Assembly: GCA_029237695.1 (NCBI GenBank)
Contig: CM055271.1
Span: 38,374,462 to 38,438,461, forward strand
DNA length: 64,000 nt
Direction of reading: 5' to 3'
Origin: Conchocele bisecta
Lineage: Eukaryota > Mollusca > Bivalvia > Lucinida > Thyasiridae
The notes beneath the pieces are model-generated. The model made no database searches. It had not been told where the DNA came from and saw nothing but the letters and a program-made list of their open reading frames with translations. Numbering within the stretch: the first letter of the stretch is position 1; each line of letters opens with the position of its first letter. Positions 1 through 15,400 of this stretch are shown here, one piece after another. A program made the position numbers and the translations under genes.

Positions 1-3000
1 GGTTTAAAACATAACTACGTACATGTACATGTAGTTTTTCTGTCCGCCGCCCGCCTCGCGGTTAAAAACATAATAAGTATCATGTTTTTTTTACATGTAC
101 CAGTTTTTCTGTCGTCGCCCGCCTCGCGGTAAAAACATAATAAGTACCCATGTATCTGTAAGATGGTACAGTTTTTTTCGTCGGCCGCGCCGCCTCGCGG
201 TAAAAAATAATAAAGTAATGTACAAATGTACAGATGTACAGTTTTTCTGTGTCCGCCGCCCCCTTCGCGGTTTATAAACATAATAAGTACATTTTTTTTT
301 TTGTTACCTGTACCAGGTTTTGCCTGTCCGCCGCCCGCCTGCGGTTTTTAAAACCATAATAAGTACCATGTACATGTACAGGATGTAAAACAAAAGTTTT
401 TTCTGGTCCGCGCCCGCCTCGCGTTAAAATACATAATACGTACATGTACATGTACAGTTTTTTGTTTTCCTTGTCCCCGCCGCCCCGCCTCCGCGGGTTT
501 AAAAACCATTATTACGTACAGGTGTTAAAAGTAATGTACAGTTTTCGTCCGCCCGCCCGCTCGCGGTAAAACATAATACGTACATTGTAATGTACAAGTT
601 TTTCTTTCCGCGCTCCGCCTCGGCGGTAAAACATAATACGTTTTTTACATGTACCATGTACCAGTTTTTTCCCCCCCTGTCGCCGGCGCCGCTTCGCGGT
701 TAAAAATACATTAATGTACATGTACAGGTACAGTTTTTCAGTCGCGCCCCCGCCTCACGGTTTTAAAACATTATAGTACATGTTTTTACATGTACCAGTT
801 TTTCCCTGTCCCGCCCGCCCGCTCGCGGTTTTAAAACATAATACGTTCCATGGTAAAACAAAAGGTAACAGTTTTTCCTGTCCGCCGCACCCGCCTCGCG
901 GTAAAACATAATAGCGTACATTTGGTACAATGTTTTTACCAGTTTTTCTGTCCGCGCCCGCTCGCGGTTTAAAACCATAATAGTACCCATGTACCAGTAC
1001 AGTTTTTTCTGGTCCGCGCAAAAACCCCCCCCCCGCTCGGGGTAAAACATAATAAGTACATGTAACTTGTACAGTTTTTCTGTCCGTAAGTACATGTACA
1101 TGTTTTTACAGTTTTTCTGTCCGCCGCCCGCCCTCGCGGGTTAAACATAATACGTACATGGTAAAACATGTAACAGGTGTTCTGTCCGCCGCCCGCTCGC
1201 GGGTAATAAAAACATAATACGTACATGTACTTGTTATACTGTTTTTCTGTCCGCCGCCTCCCCGCTCGCGGTATTGTGAAACATAATAGTTTTTACATGT
1301 ACCATGTACAGTTTTTTGTCGCCGCCCGCTCCGCCGGTAAAAACATAATAGTAATGTAATGTACAGGTTTTTCTGTCGCCGCCCCCCGCCTCGCTGGGTA
1401 AAATATAATTTTAGGTAAAAACATAAATACGTACATGTAACATGTACAGTTTTTTCTGTCCGCCGCCCCCGTCCGCCTCGGCGCCCCCCCCCCCGGTAAA
1501 ACATAATAAGTACATGTACATGTTACAGTTTTTCTGTCCGGCGCCCGCCTCGCGGTTTTTAAAACATATTACGTAACCCATGTACCATGTACAGTTTTTC
1601 TGGGTTCCGGGGGGGGGGGGCCGCCCGCCTCGCGGTTTTGTTAAAAACATAATCGTACATGTACATGTTACAGTTTTTCTGTCCGCGCCCGCACGCCTCG
1701 CGGTCAAAAACATATAGAGTTTTTAACATGTACCATGTCCAGATGTACCCAGTTTTTCCTGTCCAGCCGGCCTCGCGGTAAAACCCATAAAAAAATACGT
1801 AAACATGTACATTGTACAGTTTTTCTGTCCGCCGCCGCCTCGCGGTTAAAACATAATAAGTTTTTACCAGGTACATGTACCCAGTTTTTTTTTCCTGTCC
1901 CCGCCGCACGCCTCGCGGGTTAAAATCATAATAAAGTTACAATGTAAACTTGTACAGTTTTTCTGTCCGCCGCCCCGCCTGCGGTTTTTTTAAAACAATA
2001 ATAAGTACCGGGTACATGTTTTTACCAGATTTACCAGTTTTTTGTCCGCCCGCCCGCTCGCGGTAAAACTAATAACGTACATGTACAATGGTCTGTTTTT
2101 TCTGTCCGCCGCCCGCCTCGCGGTAAACATAATAAGTACATGTTTTTTACATGGTACCCAGTTTTTCCCTGTCCCGCCGCGCCTCGCGGTTTAAAACATA
2201 ATAAGTACAATGTTACAATGTACAGATTTTGTAAGTTTTTCTGTCGCCGCCCGCCATCGCGGTTCGTTTATTAAAACCATAATAGAGTACCAAATGTACC
2301 CTATGTGCCCCAATTTTTCTGTCCGGCCGCCCGCCCGCGGTTAAAAGTATAAAACTAATAACGTAACATGGACATGTACAGTTTTTTCTGACCGCCCGCC
2401 CGCTACGCGGGATAAAACATAATAAGTACAATGTCCATGTACATTTTTGTTTTCTGTCCGCCGCCCGCCTCGCGGTAAAACCATAAAAGTTCCCAGTACC
2501 AGGTACAGTTTTTCTGTCGGCCGCCCGCCTCGCGTAAAAGGTTTAAAATAATAGTACATGTAAAAAACATGTACAGTTTTTCTGTCCGCCGCCCGCCTCG
2601 CGGTAAAACAGAATACGTTACATGTTTTTACCATGTTACCCAGTTTTTACCTGTCCCGTCCGCCCCCGCCTCGCGGTAAAATAACATAATAACGTACATG
2701 TACATGTTACGTTTTTCTGTCCGCCGCCCGGCCTCGCGGTAAAACTATAATACTTAACATGTACATGTAAGTTTTTTTCTGTCGCGCCCGACTCGCTTTT
2801 CTGTTTCCGCCGCCTTCCGCCTCGCCCCGGGTAAATCCATAATAAGTAATGTACATGTACAGTTTTTCTGTCCGCCGCCCGGCCAAAACGCGGTTAAAAA
2901 ACATAATAAGTACATTTACATGTTACTGATGGTTACTGTTTTTCTGTCGGCGGCCCGCCTCGCGGTTATTTAAAAACATAAATACGTTTTTACATTGTAC

Positions 3001-6000
3001 CATGTACCAGTTTTTCCCTGTTCCGCGCCCGCCTCTCGGGTAAAAACATAATACGTAAAACTATAACATGTCCAAGTTTTTCTGTCCGCCGCCCGCCTCG
3101 CGGTTATATACATAATATGTACATGTACATGTACAGATGTACAGGTTTTTCTGTCCGCCCGCCCCGCTCGCGGTAAAACATAAATAGTTTTTTTTTTTAC
3201 ATGGTAAAACATGTAACAGTTTTTCTGTCCGCCGCCCGCTCGCGGTTAAGGAATACATTAATAAGTACATGTACATTTTTGTACAGTTTTTCTGTCCGCC
3301 GCCCGCCTCGCGGGTTAAAACATAATAAGGTACCCAATTGTACCATGTACAGTTTTTCTGGTCCGCGCCCGCCTCGCGGTAAAAACATTAATAAGTACAT
3401 GTACATGTACAGTTTTTCTGTCCCGCCCGCCTGCGGTAAAAATAATAGTACATGTAACATTTTTGTACAGATTTACAGTTTTTCCTGTCCGCCCGCCCGC
3501 CTCGCGGTAAAACATAATTAAGTACATGTTCTGTAACAGTTTTTCGTCCGCCCGACCGCCCTCGCGTTTTTTAAGTGGTCAAACTTTAATAAGTTTTTTA
3601 CATGGTACCATGTACCAGATGTACCCCAGTTTTTTCCTGTCCGCCGGCCCGCCTGCGTAAAAACATAATATGTACATGTCATGTGCATGTTTTTCTGTCC
3701 GCCGCCCGCCTCGCGGTTTTAAAACATAATACGTACAATGTTTTTACATGTACCTGTTTTTTGTCCCGCCCGCCTCCGCCTCGCGGTAAAAACAAAAATA
3801 ATAAGTACATGTACATTGTAACAGTTTTTTGTCCGCCGCCCGCCTCGCGGTAAAACTAATTTTTAAGTAACATAGTACCATGTACCAGGTTTTTCCCTGT
3901 CCGCCGCCCGCCTCGCGGTAAAACTAATACGTACATGTCATGTACAGTTTTTCTGTCCGCCGCTGCTCGCGGGGTAAAAAAATAATACGTACATGGGACA
4001 TGTACAGTTTTTTCTTGTCCCGCCGCCCGCCTCGCGGTTAGTTTAAAAACCCATAAATAGTACCATGTACATGTACCGGTTTTTCTGTCCGCCGCCCCGG
4101 CCTCGCTTTTTGTCCGCCGCCCGCTCGCGGGTGTTTAAAACATAAGTAAGTACATGTACATGTACAGTTTTTTCTGTCCGCGCCCGCTCGCGGGTTAAAA
4201 CAATTAATAAGTACATTTTTTGTACATGTACCCAGAGGTACCAGTTTTTCCCTGTCCGCCGCCCGCTTCTCGCGGTAAAACATAATACGGTAAAATGTTA
4301 CATTGTACAGTTTTTCTGTCCGCCGACCGCCTTCGCGGTAAAACATAATAAGTACTTGTACATGTACAGTTTTTCTGTCCGCCGCCGCCGCCTCGCGGTA
4401 AACATTAAGAAGTACATGTACATGTACAGTATGTACAGTTGTTCTGTCCGCCGCCCGACCTGCGGTTAAAACATTAATAAAGTACATGGTACATGTACAG
4501 ATGTACAGTTTTTTGTCCGCCGCCCGCCTCGCCGGTTTAAAAACCCATAATAAGAACATGTACATGTACAGTTTTTCTGTCGCGCCCGCCTCGCGCGTTA
4601 AAAATAATAAGTACATGATACCAGTTACAGATGTTACCAGTTTTTCTGTCCGCCGCCCGCCTCAGCGTGGTAAAATTATACGTACATGTACATGTACAGT
4701 TTTTCTGTCCGCGCCCGCCTCGCGGTTATTAAAAACATGAATACGTACATTTTACATGTACGTTTTTTGTCCGCCGCCCGCCCGCCTCGCGGTAAAACAT
4801 AATACGTACATGTACATGTACAGTTTTTCTGTCCGCCGCCCGCCTCGCGGTAAAACATAATACGTACATGTACATGTACAGTTTTTCTGTCCGCCGCCCG
4901 CCTCGCGGTTATTACAACATATACGTACATGTACATGTACAGTTTTTCTGTCCGCGCCCGCTCGCGGTTAAAAAAATTAATGATCGTACATGTACATGTA
5001 CAGTTTTTCTGTCCGCCGCCCGCCTCGCGGTAAAACATAATACGTACATGTACATGTACAGTTTTTCTGTCCGCCGCCCGCCTCGCGGTAAAACATAATA
5101 CGACATGTAATGTACAGTTTTCTGTCCGCCCGCCCCCGCCTCGCGGTGTAAGTTAAAAACATAATAAGTACATGTACATGTACAGTTTTTCTGTCCGCCG
5201 CCCGCCTCGCGGTAAAACATAATACGTACATGTACATGTACAGTTTTTCTGTCCGCCGCCCGCCTCGCGGTTAAACCTTAATAAGTAAACATGTCAGTTT
5301 TTCTGGCTCCGCCGCCGCCCTCGCGGTAAAACATACATACGTACATGTACATGTACGTTTTTCTGTCCGTCCGCCCGCTCGCGGTATATTATAACATAAT
5401 AAAGTACGGTACTGTACGTTTTTCTGTCCGCCGCCCGCCTCGCGGTAAATATTAAAACATAATACGTACATGTACATGTACAGTTTTTTGTCCGCCGCCC
5501 GCCTCGCGGTTTTAAAACATAATACGTACATGTTACATTGTACAAAGTTTTTTTCTGTCACCGCGCCCGCCCTCGCGGTATAAAACATAATACTACATGT
5601 ACATGTACAGTTTTCTGTCCGCCGCCGCCTCGCGGTGTAAAAAACATAATAAGTACATGTACATGTACAGTTTTTCTGTCCGGTCCGACCGCCTCGCGGG
5701 GTAATTTAAAACATAAGACGTACATGTACATGTACAGTTTTTCTGTCCGCCGCCCGCCTCGCGGTAAAACATAATACGTACATGTACATGTACAGTTTTT
5801 TCTAGTCCGCGCCCCGCCTCGCCGGTAAAATCAAATTACGTACATGTACATGTACAAGTTTTTTCTGTCCGCCGCCCGCCTCGCGGTTTAAAACATAATA
5901 ATACATGTACATGTACAGTTGTACAGGTCTTTTGTCCGCCGCCCGCCTCGCGGTAAAACATAATACGTACATGTACATGTACAGTTTTTCTGTCCGCCGC

Positions 6001-8335
6001 CCGCATCGCGGTAAACTTAATAAGTACATTGTCAGTACAGTTTTTCTGTCGGCGCCCGCCTCGCGGTAAACAGATTAAGTACATGTACATGTACAGGATG
6101 TACAGTTTTTTCTGTCCGCGCCCGCTCACGCGGTAAAACTAATAAGTACAGGTACATGTGCAGTTTTTCTGTCGCCGCCGCCGCGCGGTTAAAACATAAT
6201 AAGTACATGTACATGTACAGTTTTTCTGTCCGCCGCCCGCCTCGCGGTAAAACATAATAAGTACATGTACATGTACAGTTTTTCTGTCCGCCGCCCGCCT
6301 CGCGGTAAAACATAAATAAAGTCATAAATGTACATGTACAGTTTTTTGTCCGCCGCCGCCTCGCGTGTTTTTTTTAAAACATAATCGTAACATGACATGT
6401 ACGTTTTTCTGTCCGCCGCCCGCTCGACGGTTAAAACATAATACGTTACATGTACATGTACGTTTTTTCTGTCCGCGCGCCTAGCGGTAAAAACATAATA
6501 CGTACATGTTACAGGTACCGTTTTTTGTACGCCCGCCCGCCATCGCGGTTAAGTTTAAAACATAATAAGTACATGTAATGTACAGTTTTTTGTTTTTGTC
6601 CCGCCGCCCGCCCTGCGGTTAGCTTAAAACATAATAAAGTACATGTACATGTTACAGGATGTACAGTTTTTCTGTCCGCCGCCCGCCCTTCGGGTTTTTT
6701 TAAAAACATAATACGTACATGTACATGTACAGTTTTTCTGTCCGCCGCCCGCCTCGCGGTAAAACATAATAAGTACATGTACATGTACAGTTTTTCTGTC
6801 CGCCGCCCGCCTCGCGGTAAAACATAATAAGTACATGTACATGTACAGATGTACAGTTTTTCTGTCCGCCGCCCGCCTCGCGGTAAAACATAATACGTAC
6901 ATGTACATGTACAGTTTTTCTGTCCGCCGGCCGCCTGCGGTTATAAAACATATTTAAAGTAAAATTGTTTTTTTACCCCATGTACAGGAGGTTACAGTTT
7001 TTCTGTCCGCCGCCCGCCTGCGGTAAAAATAATTACGTACATGTACATGTTCAGTATTCTGTCCGCCGCGCCGCCTCGCGTAAAACTAATACGTATGTAC
7101 ATGTACAGTTTTTCTGTCCGCCGCCCGCCTCGCGGTAAAACATAATACGTACATGTACATGTACAGTTTTTCTGTCCGCCGCCCGCCTCGCGGTAAAACA
7201 TAATACGTACATGTACATGTACAGTTTTTCTGTCCGCCGCCCGCCTCGCAGGTTTAATACATAATCGTACTGTTACATGTACAGTTTTTCAGTCCGCCGC
7301 CCGCCTCGCGGTTAAAACATAATACGTACAGGACATTTACAGTTTTTCTGTCCGCACGCCCGCCTCGCGGTTATTTAAAACATAATCGTCATGGACATGT
7401 ACAGGTTTTTCTGTCCGCCGCCCGCCTATCGGTATAAAACTAATCCGTACATGTACAGTCAGTTTTTCTGTACGCTCGCCCGCCTCGCGGGTGTAAACAT
7501 AATAAGTACATGTACATTTGTACGTTTTTCTGTCGCCGAATACGTACATGTTCATGTACCGTTTTTCTGTCCGCCGCCCCGCCTCTCGGTAAAACATAAT
7601 ACGTTACATGTAATGTACAGTTTTTCTGTCCGCCGCCCGCCTGCGTATTAAACATAATAAGTAAGTTAACATGTACAGTTTTCTGTCCGCCGCGCCGCCA
7701 TCGCGGTTAAAAACATAATAAGTAATGTACATGTCACAGATGTTACGTTTTTCTGTCCGCCGCCCGCCTCGGGGTTGAAAAATAATACGTTCATGTACAT
7801 GCTACAGTTTTCTGTCCGCCGCCCGCCTGCGGTAAAAATTAATAAGTAACATGTACATGTACCAGTTTTTCTGTTCCGCCGCCGCCTCGCGGTAAAACAT
7901 AATAGAGTACATGTACTGATACAGATGTACAGTTATCTGTCCGCGCCCCCCGCCTCGCGGTTGTAAAACATAATACGTACATGTACATGTACGTTTTTCT
8001 ACTGTCCGCCCGCCCGCCTCGCGGTAAAAACAAATACGTACATGTTTCATGTACATTTTTTCGGCTCCGCCGCCCGCTCGCGGTAAAAAAACATTTAATA
8101 CGTAATGTACCAGTACAGTTTTCTGTCCGCCGCCCGCCTTCGCGGGTAAAACATAATAAGTACTGTACATGTACAGTTTTTCTGTCCGCCGCCCGCCTCG
8201 CGGCTTGTAAAACTTATACGTAAATTGTTCATGTACAGTTTTTCTGTCCTCCGCCCGGGGCCTCGCGGTAAAACTTATTAAGTACATGTACATGCTACAG
8301 GTTTTTCTGTCCGCGCCGCCTCGAGAGTATAAAAC

Positions 8336-9520
8336 ATAATAAGTACATGTACATGTACAGTTTTTCTGTCCGCCGCCCGCCTCGCGGTAAAACATAATAA
8401 GTACATGTACATGTACAGTTTTTCTGTCCGCCGCCCGCCTCGCGGTAAAACATAATACGTACATGTACATGTACAGTTTTTCTGTCCGCCGCCCGCCTCG
8501 CGGTAAAACATAATAAGTACATGTACATGTACAGTTTTTCTGTCCGCCGCCGCCTCGCGGTTTTTTTAAACTCATAACGTCATGTACTGTACAGTTTTTT
8601 TTCTGGTCGCCGCCCGCTCGCGGTAAAACATAATACGTACATGTACATGTACAGTTTTTCGTCCGCCGCCCGCTCGCGGTTAATCATAATAAGTACTTGT
8701 ACTTGTACAGTTTTTATGGTCCGCCGCCCCGGCCTGCGGTAAAACATAATAAGTACATGTACATGTACAGTTTTTCTGTCCGCCGCCCGCCTCGCGGTAA
8801 AACATAATACGTACATGTACATGTACAGTTTTTCTGTCCGCCGCCCGCCTCGCGGTAAAACATAATACGTACATGTACATGTACAGTTTTTCTGTCCGCC
8901 GCCCGCCTCGCGGTAAAACATAATAAGTACATGTACATGTACAGTTTTTCTGTCCGCCGCCCGCCTCGCGGTAAAACATAATACGTACATGTACATGTAC
9001 AGTTTTTCTGTCCGCCGCCCGCTAGCGGGTTTAAAACATAATAAGTACATGGTTACATGTACAGTTTTTCTGTCCGCCGCCCGCCTCGCGGTAAAACATA
9101 ATAAGTACATGTACATGTACAGTTTTTCTGTCCGCCGCCCGCCTCGCGGTAAAACATAATACGTACATGTACATGTTAAAGTTTTGCTGTCCGCCCGCCC
9201 GCCTGCGGTTAAAACAGATTTAGTATGTACATGTAAAGTTTTTCTGTGCCGGTCGCACGCCTCGCTGGTAACACATAATACGTACATGTACATGTACAGT
9301 TTTTCTGTCCGCCGCCCGCCTCGCGGTAAAACATAATACGTACATGTACATGTACAGTTTTTCTGTCCGCCGCCCGCCTCGCTTTTCTGTCCGCCGCCCG
9401 CCTCGCGGTAAAACATAATAAGTACATGTACATGTACAGTTTTTCTGTCCGCCGCCCGCCTCGCGGTAAAACATAATAAGTACATGTACATGTACAGTTT
9501 TTCTGTCCGCCGCCCGCCTC
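8336..9520. repeat. Internal block of near-identical satellite units
   Basis: Runs of perfect 58-bp copies (8,336-8,550, 8,744-9,020, 9,062-9,175 and 9,283-9,520) are separated by one or two damaged copies. CGTAC and AGTAC forms are mixed. One copy at about 9,365-9,410 has an internal partial duplication of the GC block (TCGCTTTTCTGTCCGCCGCC). Similar shorter clean runs occur at about 4,790-5,240 and 6,700-6,930. Confidence 0.85.
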
Positions 9521-12390
9521 GGGTTAAAAACATAATAAGTACATGTAAATGTTACAGTTTTTTGTACAGCCTCCCGCCCCTCGCGGTAAAACATAATAAG
9601 TACAATGTACATGTACAGTTTTTCTGTCCGCCGCCCGCTCGCGGTTTAAAAACAATAATAAGTAAACATGTACATGTACAGTTTTTTGTATTAGGTTTTT
9701 CTGTCCGCCGCCCGCCTCGCGGTTTTTAAATTTTTTTTAAAACATTAATAAGTACATGTACATGTACAGTTTTTCTGTCCGCCGCCCGCCTCGCGGTAAA
9801 ACATAATAAGTACATGTACATGTACAGATGTACAGTTTTTCTGTCCGCCGCCCGCCTCGCGGGGTTTTTTACTAATTAAGTACATGTACATGTGCAGTTT
9901 TTCTGTTCGCGCCGCTCGCGGTAAAAATTCATAATAACGTACATGTACATGTACAGTTTTTCTGTCCGCCGCCCGCCTCGCGGTAAAACATAATAAGTAC
10001 ATGTACATGTACAGTTTTTCTGTCCGCCGCCCGCCTCGCGGTAAAACATAATACGTACATTGTACATGTACTGTTTTTTGTCCGCCGCCCCGCCTCGCGG
10101 TTGTAAAACATTTTTTTATAAAACGTACATGTACATGTTTACAGTTTTTCTGTCCGCCGCCCGCCTCGTTTTCTGTCCGCCGCCCGCCTCGCGGTTTTTA
10201 AAACATAATAAGTCCATGTACATGTACAGTTTTTCTGTCCGCCGCCCGCCCTCGCGGTAAATACATAATATGTACTTGTCACATGGTACGTTTTTCTGTC
10301 CGCCGCCCGCCTCGGGTTACATAATCGTACATGTCAGTACAGTTTTTCTGTCCGCCGCCCCGCCTCGGCGGTAAAAAAACATAATACGTACATGTACATG
10401 TACAGTTTTTATGTAACCGTTTTTCGGTCCCGCCGCCTCGCGGTAAAAACTTAATAACGTACAAAATGTACATGTACAGTTTTTCATGTCCGCCGCCCGC
10501 CATCAGCGGTTTTTACATAAAATATGTACATGTACATGTACAGTTTTTTCTGTCGCCGCCCGCCTCGCGGTAAAATAACAATAAATGTACATTTTTGTTC
10601 CAAAATGTACAGTCCCATGTCGTTTTTTAGTACATGTACATGTAAAGTTTTTCTGTCCCGCGCCCGTCCTCCGCGGTAAAAACATAATATTGTACATGTA
10701 CATGTACAGTTTTTCTGTCCGCCGCCCGCCTCGCGGTTAAAGCATGTAACGTAAATCTTTTTAATAAAAGTACATGTACATGTACAGTTTTTTCTGTCCG
10801 CCGCCCCCGCCCTCGCGGGTAAAATTTTTAAAACATAATAAGTAAATGTACATGTACGTAAGGTTTTCTGTCGCGCCCCACCGCCTCCGAGCGGAAAAAC
10901 TTTAACATAACGTAAATGTACATGTACAGTCTGTAACCGCGCCCGACCTCGCAAAAGGTAAAACTTAATAAGTAACCAAATGTACATGTACAGTTTTTTC
11001 TGTTCGCCGCCCGCACTAAGCGGTAAAACATAATACCGTACATGTATTTCATGTAACAGTTTTTTCTGTCAGAACGCCCAGCTCTGCGGTAAAAACATAA
11101 TACGTACATGTACATGTACAGTTTTTTCTGTCGCGCCCGCCTCTCATTTTGTTTGCGGTTTAAAACATAATACGTACAATGGTACATGTACAGGATGTAC
11201 AGTTTTTCTGTCGCGCCCGCCTCGCGGTTTTAGGTAAACATAATTTTTCGTAACATGTACATGTACAGTTTTTCTGTCCGCCGCCCGCTCGCGGTTAAAA
11301 ACATAATACGTACATAAGTACAGTTTTTAAAACATGTACAGTTTTTCATGTCCGCCGCCCGCCTCGCGGTTTTAAAATTTAAAACATAATTAACGTACAT
11401 GTACATGTACAGTTTTTTTCTGTCCGCCGCCCAAAAGACCTCGCGGTTTTTAAAAACATAATTAAGTGCATGTACATGTACATGTATTTACAGTGTCTGT
11501 TCCGCCGCCGCTCGCGGGGTTTAAAAATAATAACAAATAATACGTATGGTTAACATCGTACAGGTTTTTCTTTTTGTCCAGCCGGCCCTCCCGCGGTTTT
11601 TTAAATTCAATAATTACGAAAAACAGTACATGTACAGTTTTTCTGTCCGCCGGCCCGCTCGCAGGTGTTTTAAAATTTTGTAAAAAAACATAATAGTACA
11701 GTACATGTACAGTTTTTCTGTCCGCGCCCGACTACGCGGTAATGACATGTATAACATAACATGTAATGTACTTTTTAGCCTCTAAAAAAGTCCTGCAGCG
11801 CCTCGTGGGTAAAAAATAATAAGTAATGTAACTGTACAGTTTTTCTGTCCGCCGCCCGCCTCGCTTTGGTATAAAAACATATTTTTAAAACGTACATGTA
11901 CATGTACAGTTTTTCTGTCGCCGCCCGTCCCGCGGGTAAAACATAATAACGTACATGTTACATGTACCAAAAGTTTTTCATGTACAGTTTTTCTGCCCGC
12001 CTCGCGGTTACATAATTTTTAGTAAAACATGTACTTGTACTGTCTTTTCCGTCCGACGCTCTCGCGGTAAAACATATAAGTTACATGTACATGTACAGGA
12101 AAAATGTACAGTTTTTCTGTCCGAAAAACGTACGCTACCGCGGTTTAAAACATAATACGTACATGTACATGTACAGTTTTTTTCTGTCCGCCGGCCCGCC
12201 TCGCGGTTTTTAAAAACATAATAAGTTACATGTACATGTTACAGTTTTTCTGTCCGCCGCCCGCCTCGCGGTAAAACATAATAAGTACATGTACATGTAC
12301 AGATGTACAGTTTTTCTGTCCGCCGCCCGCCTCGCGGTAAAACATAATACGTACATGTACATGTACAGTTTTTCTGTCCGCCGCCCGCCT

Positions 12391-12428
12391 CATTCTTTTT
12401 TCTTCCTTTTTGTTTCCTGCTTTTTTTG
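12391..12428. other. Pyrimidine-rich interruption within a satellite unit
   Basis: After several clean units, the GC block of one copy breaks off after CCGCCTC and is replaced by about 37 bp of T/C-rich sequence before resuming at GCGGTAAAACATA. The clean copies on its left argue that this is a true insertion or replacement and not general noise. Confidence 0.5.
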
Positions 12429-15400
12429 CGGTAAAACATATACGTTTTTCATGTACATGTACAGTACTGTCGCCGCCCGCCTCGCGGTTAAAACATAATA
12501 GTACATGTACATGTGTTTTTCAGTTTTTATGTCCGCGCCCGCTCGCTGTAAAGACATAATAAGTACATGTACATGTACAGTTGTTTTCTGTCCGCGCCCG
12601 CTCACGGTAAAAATTTTTAAAAACATATAAGTACATGTACATGTACAGTTTTTCTGTCCGTCGCCCGCCTCGCGGTAAAATAACATGAATAGTACATGTA
12701 CTGTACAGTTTTTATTTTTGTTCCGCCGCCGCCTCGCGGTAAAACATAATAGTACATGTACATGTACAGTTTTTTGTCAGTTTTTCGCCCGCCCGCCTCG
12801 CGGTAAAACATAATACATATCCGTAAAACATGTACATGTTACATGTTTTTCTGTCCGCCAAAAGCCCGCCTCGCGGGTTAAAAACATAATACGTACATGT
12901 ACATGCACAGTTTTTCTGTACCGCCGCCCGCCTCGCGGGTAAAAACATAATAAGTACATGTACCTGTACAGTTTTTTTCTGTCCGCCCGCCCTCGCTCGC
13001 GGTTTAAAAACATTAATAGTTACATGTACATGTACAGGAAAATGTACAGTTTTTCTGTCGCCGCCCCGCCTGCGGTAAAACTAAGTAAGTAAAAATGTAC
13101 ATGTGCAGTTTTTTCTTGTCGCCGCCCGCCTCCGCCGGTATTTAATAAAACAATAATACGTAAATGTACATGTTTTTACATGTCCTGCCGCAGCGCTCGC
13201 TGGTTTAAAAAGTAAAACATAATAAGTCATTTTTCTGTCCACATGTACTGTTTTTCTGTCCGCCGCCCGCCTCGCGGTAATACATAATAAGTACATGTAC
13301 ATGTACTTGTTTTTTCTTTTTGTCGCCGCCCGCCTCGCGGTTTAAAAACATAATACGTAGCATTTTGTACATGTACAGTTTTTCTGTTCCGCCGCCCCCG
13401 CCTCGCGGTAAAACATAATAAGTACATGTAAATGTACAGTTTTTCTGTCCTGCCTCCCGCGGCCGCCTCGCGGTAAAAACATAATAGTACATGTACATGT
13501 ACAGTTTTTCTGTCCGCCGCCCCCGCTCCCGCCGGGGTTATAAAACTTTAAGTTACATGTACTTGTACATTTTTCTGTTTAAAACGCCCCGCCTCGCCTC
13601 CGCCGGTTTAAAACTTATTAACGTCATGTACATGTTTTTACAGTCTTTTTTTGTCCGCCGCCCGCCTCGCGAAAAAAGGTGTAAAAAACATAATAAAACG
13701 TACATGTAAACATGTACAGTGTCTGTCGACGCCCGCCTCGCGGGGTTTAAAACATAATTACGTACATGTTACATGTACAGTTTTTCTGTCCGCCGCCCGC
13801 CTCGCGGTTAAAACTAATATACGTACATGTACATTTTTGTAAAACAGTTTTTTCTGTCGTGCAGCCCGGTCCTCGCGGGGTAAAAATACATATACGTACA
13901 TGTACATGTACTTTTTCAGTTTTTCTTGTCCGCGCCCAAATCGCGGTAAAACATAATACGTACATGTACATGTACAGTCTGTCCGCCGGCCCGACCTCGC
14001 GGGGTTAAAAAATAATACGTACATGTACATGTACAGTTTTTCTGTCGCCGCCCCGCCTCGCGTTAAACATAATACGTTTTTTCAAAATGTACATGTACAT
14101 TTGTTTTTCTGTCAAAAACGCCAGCCAGCCCGCCTCGCGTATAAAACATAATAAGACATGTACATGTACAGTTTTTCTGTCCGTAAAAGTACCATGTAAC
14201 ATGTTACAGTCTGTAAAACAAAGCTGCCACGCCGCGGGGTTTTAAAAACATTTTAACGTACTTTTGTACAGTTTTTTTTGTACTGTTTTGCTGTACGCAG
14301 CCCCCAGCCTCGCGGTATAAAACATAATAACGTACATGTACATGTACAGTTTTTCTGTACCGCCGCCCGCCTCGCTGGTTTTAAAACATAATCGTACATG
14401 TACATGTACAGTTTTTCTGTCCGCGCCCCGCCTCGCGGTTTTGGGGTTTAAAAACATAATAACGTTTTTAAAACGTGTACATTTACAGTTTTTCTGTCCG
14501 CCGCCCCGCCTTTTCGCGGGGTAAAACAAAATACTACATGTCATGTCAGTCTGTCCGCGCCCAGCCTGCGGTAATAACATAATAACGTACATGTACATTT
14601 TTGTAAAAACTGTTTTTCTGTCCGCCGCCGCATCGCCGGGTAAAACAAAATAAGTCTTTTGTAAAACATGTAAAAGTCTGGTACGCCGCCCGCCTCGCGG
14701 TTAAAAAACATAATCGTACATGTACATTGTTACAGTGTTCTGTCCGCCCGCCCGCCTCGCGGTAAAACTATAATACGTACATGTACTTATAAAGTAATGT
14801 ACATGTTTTTACAGTTTTTCTGTCCGCCGCCCGCCCGCGGTAAAAACATTAATCGTTGCAATGTAAAACATAATAAGTACATATGTCATGTACAGTGTTT
14901 TTCTGTCCGCCGCCCGCCTCGCGTAAAACATAATAAGTACATGTACATGTCAGGTTTTTTGTTCCGCCCCCCGCCTCGCGGTTTACAATAATTAAAGTAC
15001 ATGTACATTTTTGTAAAAACTGTTTTTCGTCCCGCCGCGCCGCCTCGCGGTACAAATAATACGTACATGTACATGTAAACCTGTGGGGTTTTTTCTTTCC
15101 GCGGCCCGCCTTTTTCCGCCGGTACAAAAAATAATAAGTACATGTACATGTACAGTTTTTCTGTCCGCGCCCGCCTTTTCCTCGCGGTTAAAAACATAAT
15201 ACGTACATGTAATTTGTCCTGTTTTTCTGTCCGGCCCGGCCCCCGCCTGCGGTTATTTAAAAAACATAATATAGTATTTAAAACATGTACATGTGCAGTT
15301 TTTTCGGTCCGCCGCCCGCCCGCGGGTTTTATTAAAATCAGAATACGTACAAAATGTCCATGTTACAGTTTTTTGTTTTCCGCCGCCGCCCTCGCGGTAA

